The notes under the pieces are model-generated. The model was not told the DNA's origin, did no database searches, and saw only the letters and a program-made list of their open reading frames with translations. DNA of 64,000 nt from Gammaproteobacteria bacterium (GTDB taxonomy: Bacteria; Pseudomonadota; Gammaproteobacteria; Francisellales; CACEW01): NCBI GenBank assembly GCA_030652335.1, contig JAUSAW010000006.1, positions 222,499 through 286,498 on the forward strand, in the 5' to 3' direction. Shown piece after piece: positions 47,415 through 56,669 of this stretch (position 1 is its first letter; each line of letters begins with the position of its first letter). Both the position numbers and the translations under genes were made by a program.

Positions 47415-47417
47415 AAG

Positions 47418-48425
47418 TTATTGTAGTAAGCTTTGCAAGTTTGTCCAAACCTTATCTGGCGTGATATCAGTATAGCAGGGCGGGCTAATAATTTGGCTAG
47501 GATTGGTTTTGGTACAAACTCGATTGCCACAGCAGGCAAATGGTGTTTTCAAATGAATTTGATGCTGGCCCATGGTGCCAATTTTATTGGGATCGGTGGG
47601 GCCATATACGGTAACGGTAGGAATATTTAAGGCTGCAGCAAGATGGCTTAAGCCCGTATCGACAGCCACTATGCCTTGAACATTCGCGATAATTTTAGCC
47701 AGTGCTGTTAGGTTCATTTTGGGTAGGATTTCTATTTGTGACGAGATGGCAGCAATATGCTCAGCCCTTTGTGATTCAATTGGATTGCTAACAGGAATTT
47801 TTATTTTATAGCCTTGTGCAGTGACTATTTTAGCCAGTTCAATCCAATAGGCTTCAGGCCAATGTTTAGTGGGCCAGGTAGTACCATGGACGAAGAGTAG
47901 GTCTGTTTTTTGAGCGGAAGGATTAAAATAATTCGCGATACCATAATCGGGAATGCTAGTAGGTTCGGTATAGCTTAAGCTTTTAGCAAATAATTCTCGG
48001 AGCCGTTTTACCGCATGTTGATTGCGAGCCACTATTTGTGGGCAATGATAAGCCCAGGCAACTGGCTCTTTAGTGGAGCCTTTACCAAAGCCAAAGCGTT
48101 TGCCGCGAGCTAATTTGGTCAACACAGCGCTTTTCATTAAGCCTTGAGCATCGATAATGACATCGTACTGTTCTTTGCGTAGGGCCTTAATAAATTGGCG
48201 GATTTCATCGTTGCGTAAATACTTCCATAGTGATTTACGCCAGCGCCTTAGAGCGATAGGGATTACTTTCTTAACTGCTGGATGCCAGCTTGGGATATCT
48301 TTAAAACCTTCTTCAACCACCCAGGTGACTTCTAGATTTGGAATATTTTGCATGGCATCGGTTAAGGCGGGCAAGGCGTGAATCACATCGCCCATCGAAG
48401 AGGTTTTAATCAATAATAATTTCAT
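47418..48425 (-). CDS. waaC: Lipopolysaccharide heptosyltransferase I
   Basis: A 335-residue GT9 enzyme adding the first heptose to Kdo of the LPS inner core. MKLLLIKTSSMGDVIHALPA at the N-terminus, VIIDAQGLMKSAVLTKLARG, FVHGTTWPTKHWPEAYWIEL and GIVAVDTGLSHLAAALNIPT are diagnostic of WaaC. The ATG at 48425 overlaps the waaF stop (ATGA); an upstream in-frame ATG at 48467 is unlikely. It works directly before WaaF in the pathway although transcribed after it. Confidence 0.94.
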   Translation of the reverse strand: MKLLLIKTSSMGDVIHALPALTDAMQNIPNLEVTWVVEEGFKDIPSWHPAVKKVIPIALRRWRKSLWKYLRNDEIRQFIKALRKEQYDVIIDAQGLMKSAVLTKLARGKRFGFGKGSTKEPVAWAYHCPQIVARNQHAVKRLRELFAKSLSYTEPTSIPDYGIANYFNPSAQKTDLLFVHGTTWPTKHWPEAYWIELAKIVTAQGYKIKIPVSNPIESQRAEHIAAISSQIEILPKMNLTALAKIIANVQGIVAVDTGLSHLAAALNIPTVTVYGPTDPNKIGTMGQHQIHLKTPFACCGNRVCTKTNPSQIISPPCYTDITPDKVWTNLQSLLQ

Positions 48426-49447
48426 AAGGGCTTCGTTCCTAACGTATCGATGGCGCTTAATACCCATGCAGGTTCCAAATCATTTAAACATTTCATATGA
48501 CCCAAGGGGCATTCCCTTTGAAAACAAGGGCGGCAAGGTAAATCTGGCACCGATAGGATGATTACATTATTGCTTAATGGGGGCGTAAAGTCGGCGCTGG
48601 AGGAGCCATAAACAGCGACCAGGGGTCGATGTAATGAGGCCGCTATATGCATAGGCCCGCTATCATTGCTAACCACGGCTTGTGCTAGGGATAATAAGTC
48701 CACCATATCGGCTAATGAAGTTTTCCCAGTTAAGTTAATGCATCGATTATCCGATAATTCTTGGATTTCATCGGCAAATATCTGCTCGGCCTTAGAGCCA
48801 AATATCCACACCTGCCAGCCTTGGCTAATTTTTTTCGTAGCCACCTCGGCAAAATAACGGGTCGGCCAGCGTTTAGCCGGGCCAAAGGCCGCGCCTGGGC
48901 ATAATGCTAATATGGGTTTATTGAGGTCTAATTGATATAGAGCTAACTTGGCATCGGCTTCGCTGGCTTTAATGCTTAAGGCTGGAAGCGGATAGTCTTG
49001 GCCGGACCAGGTTTGATTTTTAGGGTAAGCCAAAGCCACAAAGCGCTGCACCATTTTCGGAAACTGAATTTTATCCAATTTACGCCAATCATTTAATAGA
49101 CCATAGCGCATCTCGCCTAACCAGCCGGTTCGCTTTGGAATTTTAGCAAAAAATGGAATGAGAGCGGATTTCCACGAATTCGGTAATACAAAAGCTTGAT
49201 CGTATTTCTCAGTACGCAATTGCTTGCCCAGGCGATAGCGCTCAGCCAATTTAAATTGACCATGGCTAATGGGCATAGCGATGGCTTTATTCACCTCAGG
49301 CATTCTTTCCAAAAGCGGCAGCACCCAGCTAGGAGCGACCACATCGATAATGGCTTGAGGGTGGTCGAGCTTTAGCTGAATCAAAAGGGACTGGGCCATA
49401 ACCATATCCCCGACCCAAGCCGGTGCAACGATGAGTATTTTGTTCAC
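48422..49447 (-). CDS. waaF: Lipopolysaccharide heptosyltransferase II
   Basis: A 341-residue GT9 enzyme adding the second heptose. MNKILIVAPAWVGDMVMAQS, PNSWKSALIPFFAKIPKRTG, LALCPGAAFGPAKRWPTRYF and VSNDSGPMHIAASLHRPLVA match WaaF. The C-terminal Cys cluster PDLPCRPCFQRECPLGHMKC is also typical. First gene of a waaF-waaC operon on the minus strand, with a 4-base overlap. Presence of both indicates a heptose-containing LPS core. Confidence 0.95.
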   Translation of the reverse strand: MNKILIVAPAWVGDMVMAQSLLIQLKLDHPQAIIDVVAPSWVLPLLERMPEVNKAIAMPISHGQFKLAERYRLGKQLRTEKYDQAFVLPNSWKSALIPFFAKIPKRTGWLGEMRYGLLNDWRKLDKIQFPKMVQRFVALAYPKNQTWSGQDYPLPALSIKASEADAKLALYQLDLNKPILALCPGAAFGPAKRWPTRYFAEVATKKISQGWQVWIFGSKAEQIFADEIQELSDNRCINLTGKTSLADMVDLLSLAQAVVSNDSGPMHIAASLHRPLVAVYGSSSADFTPPLSNNVIILSVPDLPCRPCFQRECPLGHMKCLNDLEPAWVLSAIDTLGTKPL

Positions 49448-49602
49448 GATAAACTCTGTCCACGATAAATGACTGTATACTAGCAGGTTTAGCTCTTAAG
49501 CTGAAATAGTTTGAATAAGTCGTTATTTGTGCAGTCTTAATAATTCCTTAAGGTTTGTTCTATAAGATACTGCGTAGTTTATCAATTATAAGGACGCTCA
49601 TA

Positions 49603-50355
49603 ATGTTTAATGCAGGTGCTTTAAATGGCTTACCTTTGGAACATATGGAAGGATTGAGTGCATATCAAATCCAAGGCATTCATAAAGGATTAACCCGAGA
49701 CCAAGTTAACCATGCCTGGTTTATGTCCTCTCATTCAAGCGCGGCAGAAAAAGGTATCCCTTATGCTGAATATGAGGGGTTAGATTATGAAGCTGTTTAT
49801 CATGGTATTTTAAAAGGCTTGTCTCGGGTACAAGTTGAAGGATTAAATGCAGAGCAGTGTTGTGGTATAAGTGCAGGCCTAAGTCGAGACCAAGTTAACC
49901 ATGCCTGGTTTGACTCCCCTCATGCAAGCGCGGCAGAAAAAGGTATCCCTTATGCTGAATATAAGGGGTTAGGTCATAAGGCTACTTTATCGGCAACTTC
50001 TAATTATCTGGCAGCTAAAGCCAAGGGTTTGAAATATGGCGTAACAGCAGAGCAGATGGCTGTTTTATCGGCCAAAAAAATTCTTGCTATAACCGATCAT
50101 GGTATGAAATTTGAGGCGGTATTAGGTCTTACTGAGTCGGCGTTAATTGAGACTCTTCGTTATCGCCAAATTCAACAAAGATCAATCTTTTGTAAGTTTC
50201 AATATCCTCAATTCCAAGCTGTTGGTAGGCCTGAATTGAGTCCTGCAGCAATTCAAGCTCTGAATATTCCGGCTGTATTTGATAACATCTGTACATTTTT
50301 AGGCAAGCCAAAGCCGGAGCCTAGAGCAAGCGCTGGAGACGCACCTGCGCCATAA
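49603..50355 (+). CDS. Repeat protein with GL-x-x-x-Q motifs and a 63-residue duplication
   Basis: A 250-residue protein from the ATG at 49603, preceded by AAGGACGCTCATA. It contains short units of the form GL-xxxQ-xxGI (GLSAYQIQGIHKGLTRDQVN; VQVEGLNAEQCCGISAGLSR). A longer unit, GLTRDQVNHAWF...AAEKGIPYAEYEGL, recurs 63 residues (189 bases) later, almost identical at DNA level (49696 onward versus 49885 onward). That implies a recent internal duplication. The C-terminal part is ordinary and ends Pro/Ala-rich. No signal peptide. Family not recognised. Confidence 0.65.
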   Translation: MFNAGALNGLPLEHMEGLSAYQIQGIHKGLTRDQVNHAWFMSSHSSAAEKGIPYAEYEGLDYEAVYHGILKGLSRVQVEGLNAEQCCGISAGLSRDQVNHAWFDSPHASAAEKGIPYAEYKGLGHKATLSATSNYLAAKAKGLKYGVTAEQMAVLSAKKILAITDHGMKFEAVLGLTESALIETLRYRQIQQRSIFCKFQYPQFQAVGRPELSPAAIQALNIPAVFDNICTFLGKPKPEPRASAGDAPAP

Positions 50356-50424
50356 TCGCATAAAGTCGCTCGCCGTCGGCATCGATTTGTAATAAAATGC
50401 CGACTATTTAATAGGGGCTAAATA

Positions 50425-50709
50425 ATGAATCGAAAGTTAAAGGCTAGTGCGGTAGTGCTCGCTTCTATACTAATGCAGGGGCTTCCAGAAGCCAGGGCCA
50501 GCATTATGACGGCAGGATTAAGCCTGGATAACACTAGACAATATCAATTGCTTCCTTTGAGTGCTGAAGCGGCTGGGAAAGGTAATTCATCAGCAGATTA
50601 TGCAAAATTACATTCGGGTCGAGTTCAATACAGTGGTTCAAAAGGTCTATCTCAAGACCAGGCGGAAGGCCTGCGTCGGAAAAGATTCGTGGTATCCACC
50701 CACGTTTAA
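50425..50709 (+). pseudogene. Truncated, frameshifted secreted relative of the repeat protein
   Basis: A 94-residue reading frame starting with a signal peptide (MNRKLKASAVVLASILMQGL, then ARA-SIM). It ends in one repeat unit (SKGLSQDQAEGLRR) before going out of register. From 50682 another frame reads KIRGIHPRLS then stop, the expected continuation of the GL-xxxQ/K-IxGIH unit. One base therefore seems to have been lost in the run CGGAAAAG (50677-50684). Either way the gene ends early relative to the neighbouring 250-residue protein. Confidence 0.6.
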
Positions 50710-50736
50710 GCTAATAAGTTCTTATTTACAAGCCCT

Positions 50737-50953
50737 TAAGGTCTCCTGAAGGCTTGATCTATAAGATAGCGCTTAGTTTATAAATAGAAGGATGCTTATA
50801 ATGTCTGACCCATTTCCACTTGGCCCTCGCGTTCAGCGATACCTATGCATTCACCAGGGCCTACACTTTCAGCGCTTCCTATGGGCCCTTGCGGATCTTA
50901 GGCTTAAGCCAATAGCCTGGATCCTGATGAATGCTGACGCATTATCAGGATGA
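50737..50953 (+). pseudogene. Duplicated 5' region of the repeat-protein gene with a decayed 50-codon ORF
   Basis: Bases 50737-50803 closely match the segment before the intact repeat-protein gene (49547-49605): CTTAAGG..., CTATAAGATA, AGTTTAT and AAGGA(C/T)GCT(C/T)ATAATGT are shared. From the ATG at 50801 a 50-codon frame (MSDPFPLGPRVQRYLCIHQG) runs into a family B repeat, which supplies the stop at 50951. It has no similarity to the repeat protein, so the original coding part was replaced or lost. Confidence 0.55.
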
Positions 50954-50954
50954 C
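50917..50954. repeat. Dispersed palindromic repeat, family B
   Basis: On the minus strand GTCATCCTGATAATGCGTCA then GCATTCATCAGGATCC. It provides the stop codon of the decayed 50801 ORF. Confidence 0.8.
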
Positions 50955-50988
50955 AATTTACTAAGCGGTGCTCGCTAAGTAAATTGTC
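50952..50988. repeat. Strong 16-bp inverted repeat before rlmE
   Basis: Arms GACAATTTACTAAGCG and CGCTAAGTAAATTGTC (one mismatch) around GTGCT. It shares its GAC end with the family B repeat next to it and may be a composite of two elements. Confidence 0.65.
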
Positions 50989-51058
50989 ACTTAGGCCTCG
51001 CGCCTTGCATCGATTTGCTTTAAAATGCCAGCTAATTCATTATTAGTTGGTTTTTCGT

Positions 51059-51682
51059 ATGCCTCCACGCACCAAAAGTAGCCAGAGCTGGCTCAAAGAA
51101 CATTTCAAAGACCCCTACGTTAAAAAATCCTGGGCGGATGGCTATCGTTCGCGAGCGGCTTATAAGCTACTTGAAATTCAGAAAAAAGACCGCATATTAA
51201 AACAAGGGATGAAAGTTGTCGATTTAGGGGCGGCTCCTGGAAGTTGGGCGCAAATTGCGGCTAACCTTATCGGCAAGAATGGCGTGTTAGTTGGTTTAGA
51301 TATCTTGCCGATCGAGCCGATGGCGAATGCGACCTTTATCCAGGGCGATTTTAAGGATGAGGCCGTATACCAGCAATTGACCGATCTGTTAAAGGCAGAA
51401 AAAGTTGACGTGGTCTTATCGGATATGGCGCCGAATATGAGTGGTAATAAGGATGTGGATCAATATCAGGCCATGTATTTAATCGAATTGGCTGTGGATT
51501 TTTCCAGACAGAATTTGAAAGTAGGCGGCAGTTTATTGATGAAAGTGTTTTCGGGCGTCGGTTTTGATGATCTTATCAAACAGATGCGCCAGGAATATGA
51601 GAAGGTCGTGATTCGTAAGCCCGATGCTTCGCGTGATCGCTCTAGAGAGATTTATGTTCTGGGACTGGGCTTTCGAGGATAG
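51059..51682 (+). CDS. rlmE: 23S rRNA (uridine2552-2'-O)-methyltransferase RlmE (FtsJ)
   Basis: A 207-residue heat-shock methyltransferase. SSQSWLKEHFKDPYVKKSWA, the SAM loop VVDLGAAPGSWAQIAANLIG, DVVLSDMAPNMSGNKDVDQY, MKVFSGVGFDDLI and RDRSREIYVLGLGF carry the K-D-K-E catalytic set. The ATG at 51059 is used; a TTG four codons upstream is less likely. It precedes ftsH as in E. coli. Its upstream segment (GCATCGATTTG...AAAATGCC) is repeated before the 50425 ORF. Confidence 0.96.
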   Translation: MPPRTKSSQSWLKEHFKDPYVKKSWADGYRSRAAYKLLEIQKKDRILKQGMKVVDLGAAPGSWAQIAANLIGKNGVLVGLDILPIEPMANATFIQGDFKDEAVYQQLTDLLKAEKVDVVLSDMAPNMSGNKDVDQYQAMYLIELAVDFSRQNLKVGGSLLMKVFSGVGFDDLIKQMRQEYEKVVIRKPDASRDRSREIYVLGLGFRG

Positions 51683-51756
51683 TCATGGAGACTTCCGAAA
51701 GTTGATAGTATAATGCAATGACTTAATTAGGGCTTAAATGCTCAAGGTGCCAATGA

Positions 51757-53682
51757 ATGAATGATATCGTAAAGAATATATTGTTATGGGCCGTCATTAT
51801 TTTAGTGGTAGTGGCCGTATTCGATAATATAGGCCCCCATGACGCCAGTGCGCCTAAAAAGATGGATTATTCCACTTTTGTGCAAAGTGTGGACTCCAAC
51901 CAAATTAAAAATGTCGATATGAGTGGCCGTGATATTAAAGGCACCACCATGGATGGCACGCAATTTGTCACCTATTTACCGAGCGGCGATCCATTCTTAA
52001 CCGATAAATTAATTCAGCACAATGTGGATGTAGTCGCGACTCCACCGGCTCAAAAAAGCCTATTAACCACCATCTTTATTAGCTGGTTCCCGATTTTATT
52101 AATCGCCGCAGTCTGGTTATTCTTTATGCGTCAGATGAGCGGAGGCAAAGGCGGGGCATTCTCATTTGGTAAAAGCAAAGCGCGCTTGCTAGGCGAAGAC
52201 CAGATTAAAGTGACCTTAGCCGATGTGGCGGGTATCGAAGAGGCCAAAGAAGAAGTGGGCGAGATCGTCGACTTCTTAAAAGACCCCACTAAATATTCCA
52301 GCTTAGGCGGTAAGATTCCCAAAGGTATCTTAATGGTCGGGCCACCAGGAACCGGTAAAACCTTATTAGCTCGCGCTATTGCCGGCGAAGCCAATGTGCC
52401 ATTTTTCTCGATTTCGGGTTCTGACTTTGTTGAAATGTTTGTCGGGGTGGGTGCCTCTCGCGTGCGCGATATGTTTGAGCAAGCTAAGAAACGCGCACCT
52501 TGTATTATCTTTATCGATGAGATCGATGCAGTCGGTCGCCATCGTGGTGCAGGTATGGGCGGTGGTCATGATGAACGCGAACAAACCCTTAACCAATTAT
52601 TAGTCGAGATGGATGGATTTGCCGATAATGAAGGCGTCATCGTTATTGCCGCGACTAACCGTCCCGATGTTTTAGATCCTGCATTATTGCGCCCGGGCCG
52701 CTTTGACCGTCAAGTGGTAGTAGGTTTGCCGGATGTAAAAGGCCGTGAACAAATTATCAAAGTCCATATGCGCAAAGTCTTAATAGGCGATGATGTTCGC
52801 CCTGAATTTTTAGCCCGCGGTACTCCTGGATTTTCAGGAGCTGAATTGGCTAACTTAGTCAACGAAGCCGCTTTATTTGCCGCGCGTTTGGGTAAGAAAA
52901 AAGTCAGCATGGAAGAATTTGAAAAGGCTAAAGATAAGATTTTAATGGGGGCGGAGCGCCGTTCGATGGCGATGAGCGAAGAAGAGAAAAAACTCACCGC
53001 TTACCATGAAGCCGGCCACGCGATTATCGGTCGCCTGGTGCCAGATCATGACCCTGTCTATAAAGTCAGTATTATTCCACGCGGCCGCGCTTTAGGTGTG
53101 ACCATGTATCTGCCTGAAATAGATCGCGTAAGCTATAGCAAACGCCGATTAGAAAGTTCATTATCCAGCCTATTTGGCGGCAGATTGGCCGAAGAGCTAA
53201 TCTTTGGTAAAGACTTTGTCACAACCGGTGCCTCTAACGATATTCAGCGCGCCACCGATATCGCTCGCAAAATGGTAACGCAGTGGGGCCTATCCGAAAA
53301 ATTAGGACCACTCACCTTTGGTTCGGACAATGACCAGCCGTTCTTAGGTCATACTATGGGCACATCGGCAGGCAAAGAATTCTCTGAAAGCACGTCGACC
53401 ATAATTGACCAAGAAGTAAGGGCCTTGATCGAGCGCAATTACCTTCGCGCCCAAACGTTGCTACAGGATAATCTCGATATATTGCATGCTATGGCCGAGG
53501 CTTTAATTAAATACGAAACCTTGGATGCTAAGCAGGTAAATGATTTAATGCAACGCCTGGAAGTGGGCGAGCCTGAGGGCTGGACTCAATCGATGAGCAA
53601 GAATGATTCAAGCTCAGGCAGTAGCTCAACGGTTAAACCTGGAATTATTATAGCTCCAGGGCCCGTAAAGTCTGATGAATAA
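51757..53682 (+). CDS. ftsH: ATP-dependent zinc metalloprotease FtsH
   Basis: A 641-residue membrane-anchored AAA+ protease. Two membrane helices ([36 protein letters not shown]) flank a periplasmic domain. The AAA module has [20 protein letters not shown] and [15 protein letters not shown], with the second region of homology in [20 protein letters not shown]. The zinc site is [11 protein letters not shown], with the third ligand Asp further on. It degrades LpxC, sigma32 and misfolded membrane proteins. The next gene starts directly at its stop codon. Confidence 0.98.
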   Translation: MNDIVKNILLWAVIILVVVAVFDNIGPHDASAPKKMDYSTFVQSVDSNQIKNVDMSGRDIKGTTMDGTQFVTYLPSGDPFLTDKLIQHNVDVVATPPAQKSLLTTIFISWFPILLIAAVWLFFMRQMSGGKGGAFSFGKSKARLLGEDQIKVTLADVAGIEEAKEEVGEIVDFLKDPTKYSSLGGKIPKGILMVGPPGTGKTLLARAIAGEANVPFFSISGSDFVEMFVGVGASRVRDMFEQAKKRAPCIIFIDEIDAVGRHRGAGMGGGHDEREQTLNQLLVEMDGFADNEGVIVIAATNRPDVLDPALLRPGRFDRQVVVGLPDVKGREQIIKVHMRKVLIGDDVRPEFLARGTPGFSGAELANLVNEAALFAARLGKKKVSMEEFEKAKDKILMGAERRSMAMSEEEKKLTAYHEAGHAIIGRLVPDHDPVYKVSIIPRGRALGVTMYLPEIDRVSYSKRRLESSLSSLFGGRLAEELIFGKDFVTTGASNDIQRATDIARKMVTQWGLSEKLGPLTFGSDNDQPFLGHTMGTSAGKEFSESTSTIIDQEVRALIERNYLRAQTLLQDNLDILHAMAEALIKYETLDAKQVNDLMQRLEVGEPEGWTQSMSKNDSSSGSSSTVKPGIIIAPGPVKSDE

Positions 53683-55287
53683 ATGTCATCGCTATCTTGC
53701 GACTCAGGAGTGCGTATAAGCAAATCTAAGGTCCACTATAGCGATTGCATTGTACTTATAGTATGTGTGCTTAGCAGTGGACTGCTGTCTTATTGGCATG
53801 GACTTGGAACCGGCTGGGATTTCTTAGATTATCACTATTATAATGGCTATGCTTTTATCCATCAGCGCTTAGGGTTTGATTTAGCGCCTGCTGGAAATTG
53901 GACCTATTATAACCCCTTGTTAGATAGCTTAAATTATCTACTTATTAGCAGCCTGCCTGCTAAGCTTTGTACCTTTATAATGGGCGCGATGTGCGGGTTT
54001 ATCGGTTTCTTTCTCTATAAGATTAGCGATTTACTCTTCCATAGCTCTGACAAGCGCTGGGTTTATGTAATTTTTAGCTGCTTGATAGGTTTAACGGCGG
54101 CAACTATTTGGCCAGGCCTAGGCTCGATAATGAATGATATTCAAAGCGCCTCATTTGTAATGCTAGCCCTTTATCTCGTGCTGAAGTATTTTAGGTGTAA
54201 GGCTCAGTATGCTAAGATTTTTATCTTTGTAGCAGGCTTATGCAACGGCCTCGCCCCAGCATTAAAACTGACCAATTCGGCCTATACCATTAGCCTATTG
54301 GCGATCGCCTGTTTATATTGCATCAAAGACCGTCGCTTAATGATAGCGCTAAGCCTTCTTGTTGCGGGGACTTTATTGGCCTTCTTATTAGTAGAAGGCT
54401 TTTGGATGTGGAGCTTATGGAAGCATTTTGCCAATCCCTTTTTTCCCTATTTTAACGCCGTATTTCATTCTCCTTATTTCGCCGATACTAACTTGCAAGC
54501 CGATCCGCGTTGGGGTGCTCATAGCCTAATGGGTGCCATACGATTGATTTTTATTTTGACTCAAGTTAACCATCAGGTCAGCGATTGGTGGATACGCGAC
54601 TGGCGCTTTGCGGCGGTTTTTATCGGTGGACTATTAGCAGGGCTTGCGGCACTTATAAACTGCCTGCGTTCGATTAAGTCCACAGCCCCTAACGAAAAGC
54701 TTATGGTCCTTTTACAATTTTGGGCGTTGGCCTATCTAATTTGGGCATTTGAGCTAGGCAATTATCGCTTTGCCGCTCCCCTCGAATTGCTATCGGGGCC
54801 TTTGATTGTAGGGCTTTATGCTCGTTTGAGCGCTGGATTTAACTGGCAAAATTTTGGTCTCTGTATACTGACAGCCTGCATAGTTTCTCAAACTGTCTAT
54901 CCCCGCTTCAACTATAGCCCCTATCAAGGTGGGGCTTATGTATCCGTCAGTAAACTGCCTAAGCTTCCAGCTAATTCTATGATCATTATGACAGCCCCCT
55001 TGCAATCATTTCTGCTACCATTTTTTCCAGCTTCGATAAGGTTTGTAAACCCGAATGCCTTTTTATCTAGCCGATCAGGCTATGATTTAAGCAAAAAAGC
55101 CATGTTCAGCGAGCATGGCCCTATCTATATTTTGCTTGGGGATTACGATACCGATCAACAGGTATATTGGCCAAATTGGTCAGCCAAAACGCTTGCCATA
55201 TATCGGCTTAAGGTTAGTGGGCCTTGCCAAAGCTTTACCAGTAGCGTCGCTTGGCGTGGGCCTTTTAGGCTGTGCCCTGTAAAATGA
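53683..55287 (+). CDS. Multi-pass membrane protein, probable GT-C/GT87-like glycosyltransferase
   Basis: A 534-residue protein with about ten or eleven hydrophobic helices. The first external loop contains GWDFLDYHYYNGYAFIHQRL and GNWTYYNPLLDSLNYLL, where acidic and aromatic residues after helix 1 resemble the active-site loop of GT-C polyprenyl-phosphate sugar transferases. The exact family is uncertain. It begins immediately at the ftsH stop (TAAATG), so it is likely read through from ftsH. This pairing is unusual; folP commonly follows ftsH, and here it is displaced. Confidence 0.6.
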   Translation: MSSLSCDSGVRISKSKVHYSDCIVLIVCVLSSGLLSYWHGLGTGWDFLDYHYYNGYAFIHQRLGFDLAPAGNWTYYNPLLDSLNYLLISSLPAKLCTFIMGAMCGFIGFFLYKISDLLFHSSDKRWVYVIFSCLIGLTAATIWPGLGSIMNDIQSASFVMLALYLVLKYFRCKAQYAKIFIFVAGLCNGLAPALKLTNSAYTISLLAIACLYCIKDRRLMIALSLLVAGTLLAFLLVEGFWMWSLWKHFANPFFPYFNAVFHSPYFADTNLQADPRWGAHSLMGAIRLIFILTQVNHQVSDWWIRDWRFAAVFIGGLLAGLAALINCLRSIKSTAPNEKLMVLLQFWALAYLIWAFELGNYRFAAPLELLSGPLIVGLYARLSAGFNWQNFGLCILTACIVSQTVYPRFNYSPYQGGAYVSVSKLPKLPANSMIIMTAPLQSFLLPFFPASIRFVNPNAFLSSRSGYDLSKKAMFSEHGPIYILLGDYDTDQQVYWPNWSAKTLAIYRLKVSGPCQSFTSSVAWRGPFRLCPVK

Positions 55288-55686
55288 TTACTCTTTTTCA
55301 GGGTAAATAAAGCTGCCCTGTTTAGGCTTGCCCCAGATTTCTTCTTCACTTAGGGTGGTTTCAATTAATTCTATAGGCGCGCCGATTTCTTCATCGATAA
55401 AAATAGCCACGCGATAGCCTTCAAACGGATAGTAAGGCCCAAGAATTAGGGTCTTTCCGATAATGGCAGCATCGATGCTATCTACTTTATAAGCTACATG
55501 TGGCAAGGTTTGAAGTAAAGGATGCAGGAGTGAGCCTTCTTCAAAGCGATGCCATTGCACTCTAAAATCAGGGTTGCCGCCGCCCGTGGTGTACATTTTA
55601 AAGGTGGAGCTATAACGCTCGCCTTCGCGCACTTCGGTGGTGGGAATTCCAACGTGATGGAATGAATATTTTATTTTTTTAGTCAT
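55288..55686 (-). CDS. VOC-superfamily-like protein
   Basis: A 132-residue protein. YSFHHVGIPTTEVREGERYS at the start, HVAYKVDSIDAAIIGKTLIL in the middle and VAIFIDEEIGAPIELIETTL at the end trace a VOC fold with putative His, His and Glu ligands. It lies between the GT-C-like gene (convergent, adjacent stops) and divergent folP. Short family members of this type are annotated only as glyoxalase-like. Substrate unknown. The ATG at 55686 is preferred over one at 55734, which would overlap the folP promoter. Confidence 0.65.
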   Translation of the reverse strand: MTKKIKYSFHHVGIPTTEVREGERYSSTFKMYTTGGGNPDFRVQWHRFEEGSLLHPLLQTLPHVAYKVDSIDAAIIGKTLILGPYYPFEGYRVAIFIDEEIGAPIELIETTLSEEEIWGKPKQGSFIYPEKE

Positions 55687-55751
55687 AGCTACCTCTTTGC
55701 AACTGATTGTATGATATTGTCTGCATGAATTCATTCTTTTGGATTAACTCT

Positions 55752-56558
55752 ATGAACTCTCCTCGAATTATGGGCGTTATCAATATTAGCCCCGATTCCT
55801 TTTATAAAGGCAGCCGCTGCCAAAATGCCGAGCAGGCATTAAAACTCGCCGAGCAGATGCAGCGAAATGGCGCAGATATTATCGATATCGGTGGTGAAGC
55901 GACTAATCCTAAGCTCGATATTGGGTTATCTAAGGTTAGCATTGCCCAGGAATTGGACCGAGTCATTCGGGTAGTCGAGGCGATAAAATCGAGGCTCGAT
56001 ATCGGTATTTCAATCGATACCAGTAAACCTGAGGTCATGCAGGCGGCTGTTAAGGCAGGGGCAAGTATGATCAACGATCAGCGGGCTTTAACGCAAGCAG
56101 GCGCCTTAGAGATGGCAGCAAGTTTACAAGTGCCGGTCTGTTTAATGCATATGTTTAGCTTAAATCGGCAGCCGAATGCAGATGCCGCAAAAACGCTATT
56201 TGAAATCCAAGCTTATTTGCAGGCTCGAATAAACGCCTGCTTAGCCGCTGGGCTAAAACAAGAAAATATTATTATCGATCCAGGCTTCGGCCATGGCAAT
56301 TATGGTAAGAGCACAGCTGAAAATTGGTATATTTTAAAGCATCTTAAGCAGTTGTGTGCTCTGGGTTATCCCGTTATGGTAGGCCTGTCACGCAAGACCA
56401 TGATCGGGGAATTATTAAATATTCCGATTGAAGAACGTTTGGCAGGGAGTCTGGCTTTGGCTATACTTGCTGCAGTGAATGGTGCAGAGATTATTCGAGT
56501 GCATGATGTATTAGAGACCGTGCAGGCTATAAAAATGATCCGTGCGGTATTGGATTAG
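55752..56558 (+). CDS. folP: Dihydropteroate synthase
   Basis: A 268-residue TIM-barrel enzyme joining pABA to the pterin diphosphate; the sulfonamide target. IMGVINISPDSFYKGSRCQN, GADIIDIGGEATNP, ISIDTSKPEVMQAAVKAGAS, ASMINDQRALTQ, IIIDPGFGHGNYGKSTAENW and VGLSRKTMIGELLN are all present. DPSFYKGSR replaces the usual SFSDGG, a mild divergence. The ATG at 55752 fits family start; others at 55707/55725 are possible. It is followed by glmM, separated by two palindromic repeats; folP-glmM is the common order. Confidence 0.93.
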   Translation: MNSPRIMGVINISPDSFYKGSRCQNAEQALKLAEQMQRNGADIIDIGGEATNPKLDIGLSKVSIAQELDRVIRVVEAIKSRLDIGISIDTSKPEVMQAAVKAGASMINDQRALTQAGALEMAASLQVPVCLMHMFSLNRQPNADAAKTLFEIQAYLQARINACLAAGLKQENIIIDPGFGHGNYGKSTAENWYILKHLKQLCALGYPVMVGLSRKTMIGELLNIPIEERLAGSLALAILAAVNGAEIIRVHDVLETVQAIKMIRAVLD

Positions 56559-56563
56559 AGTAT

Positions 56564-56650
56564 GTCATTCTGGAGCCTGATCGCACGATCAGGAACCCGG
56601 AATCCAAAAATATTAGGTCCCGGGTTCGCCTGTCGGCGCCCCAGGACGAC
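56564..56650. repeat. Pair of inverted family A repeats between folP and glmM
   Basis: 56564-56605 (GTCATTCTGGAGCC...GAACCCGGAATCC) and 56616-56650 in opposite orientation (on the minus strand GTCGTCCTGGGGCGCC...GAACCCGGGACC). Each contains its own hairpin, and the pair can also form one long stem. Confidence 0.85.
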
Positions 56651-56669
56651 AATCGATAAGGTAAGAAAA

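Noticed and set aside
56562..56669. Upstream extension of glmM through the palindromic repeats
   Set aside because: The added 36 residues have no counterpart in GlmM, and [14 protein letters not shown] is the family start.
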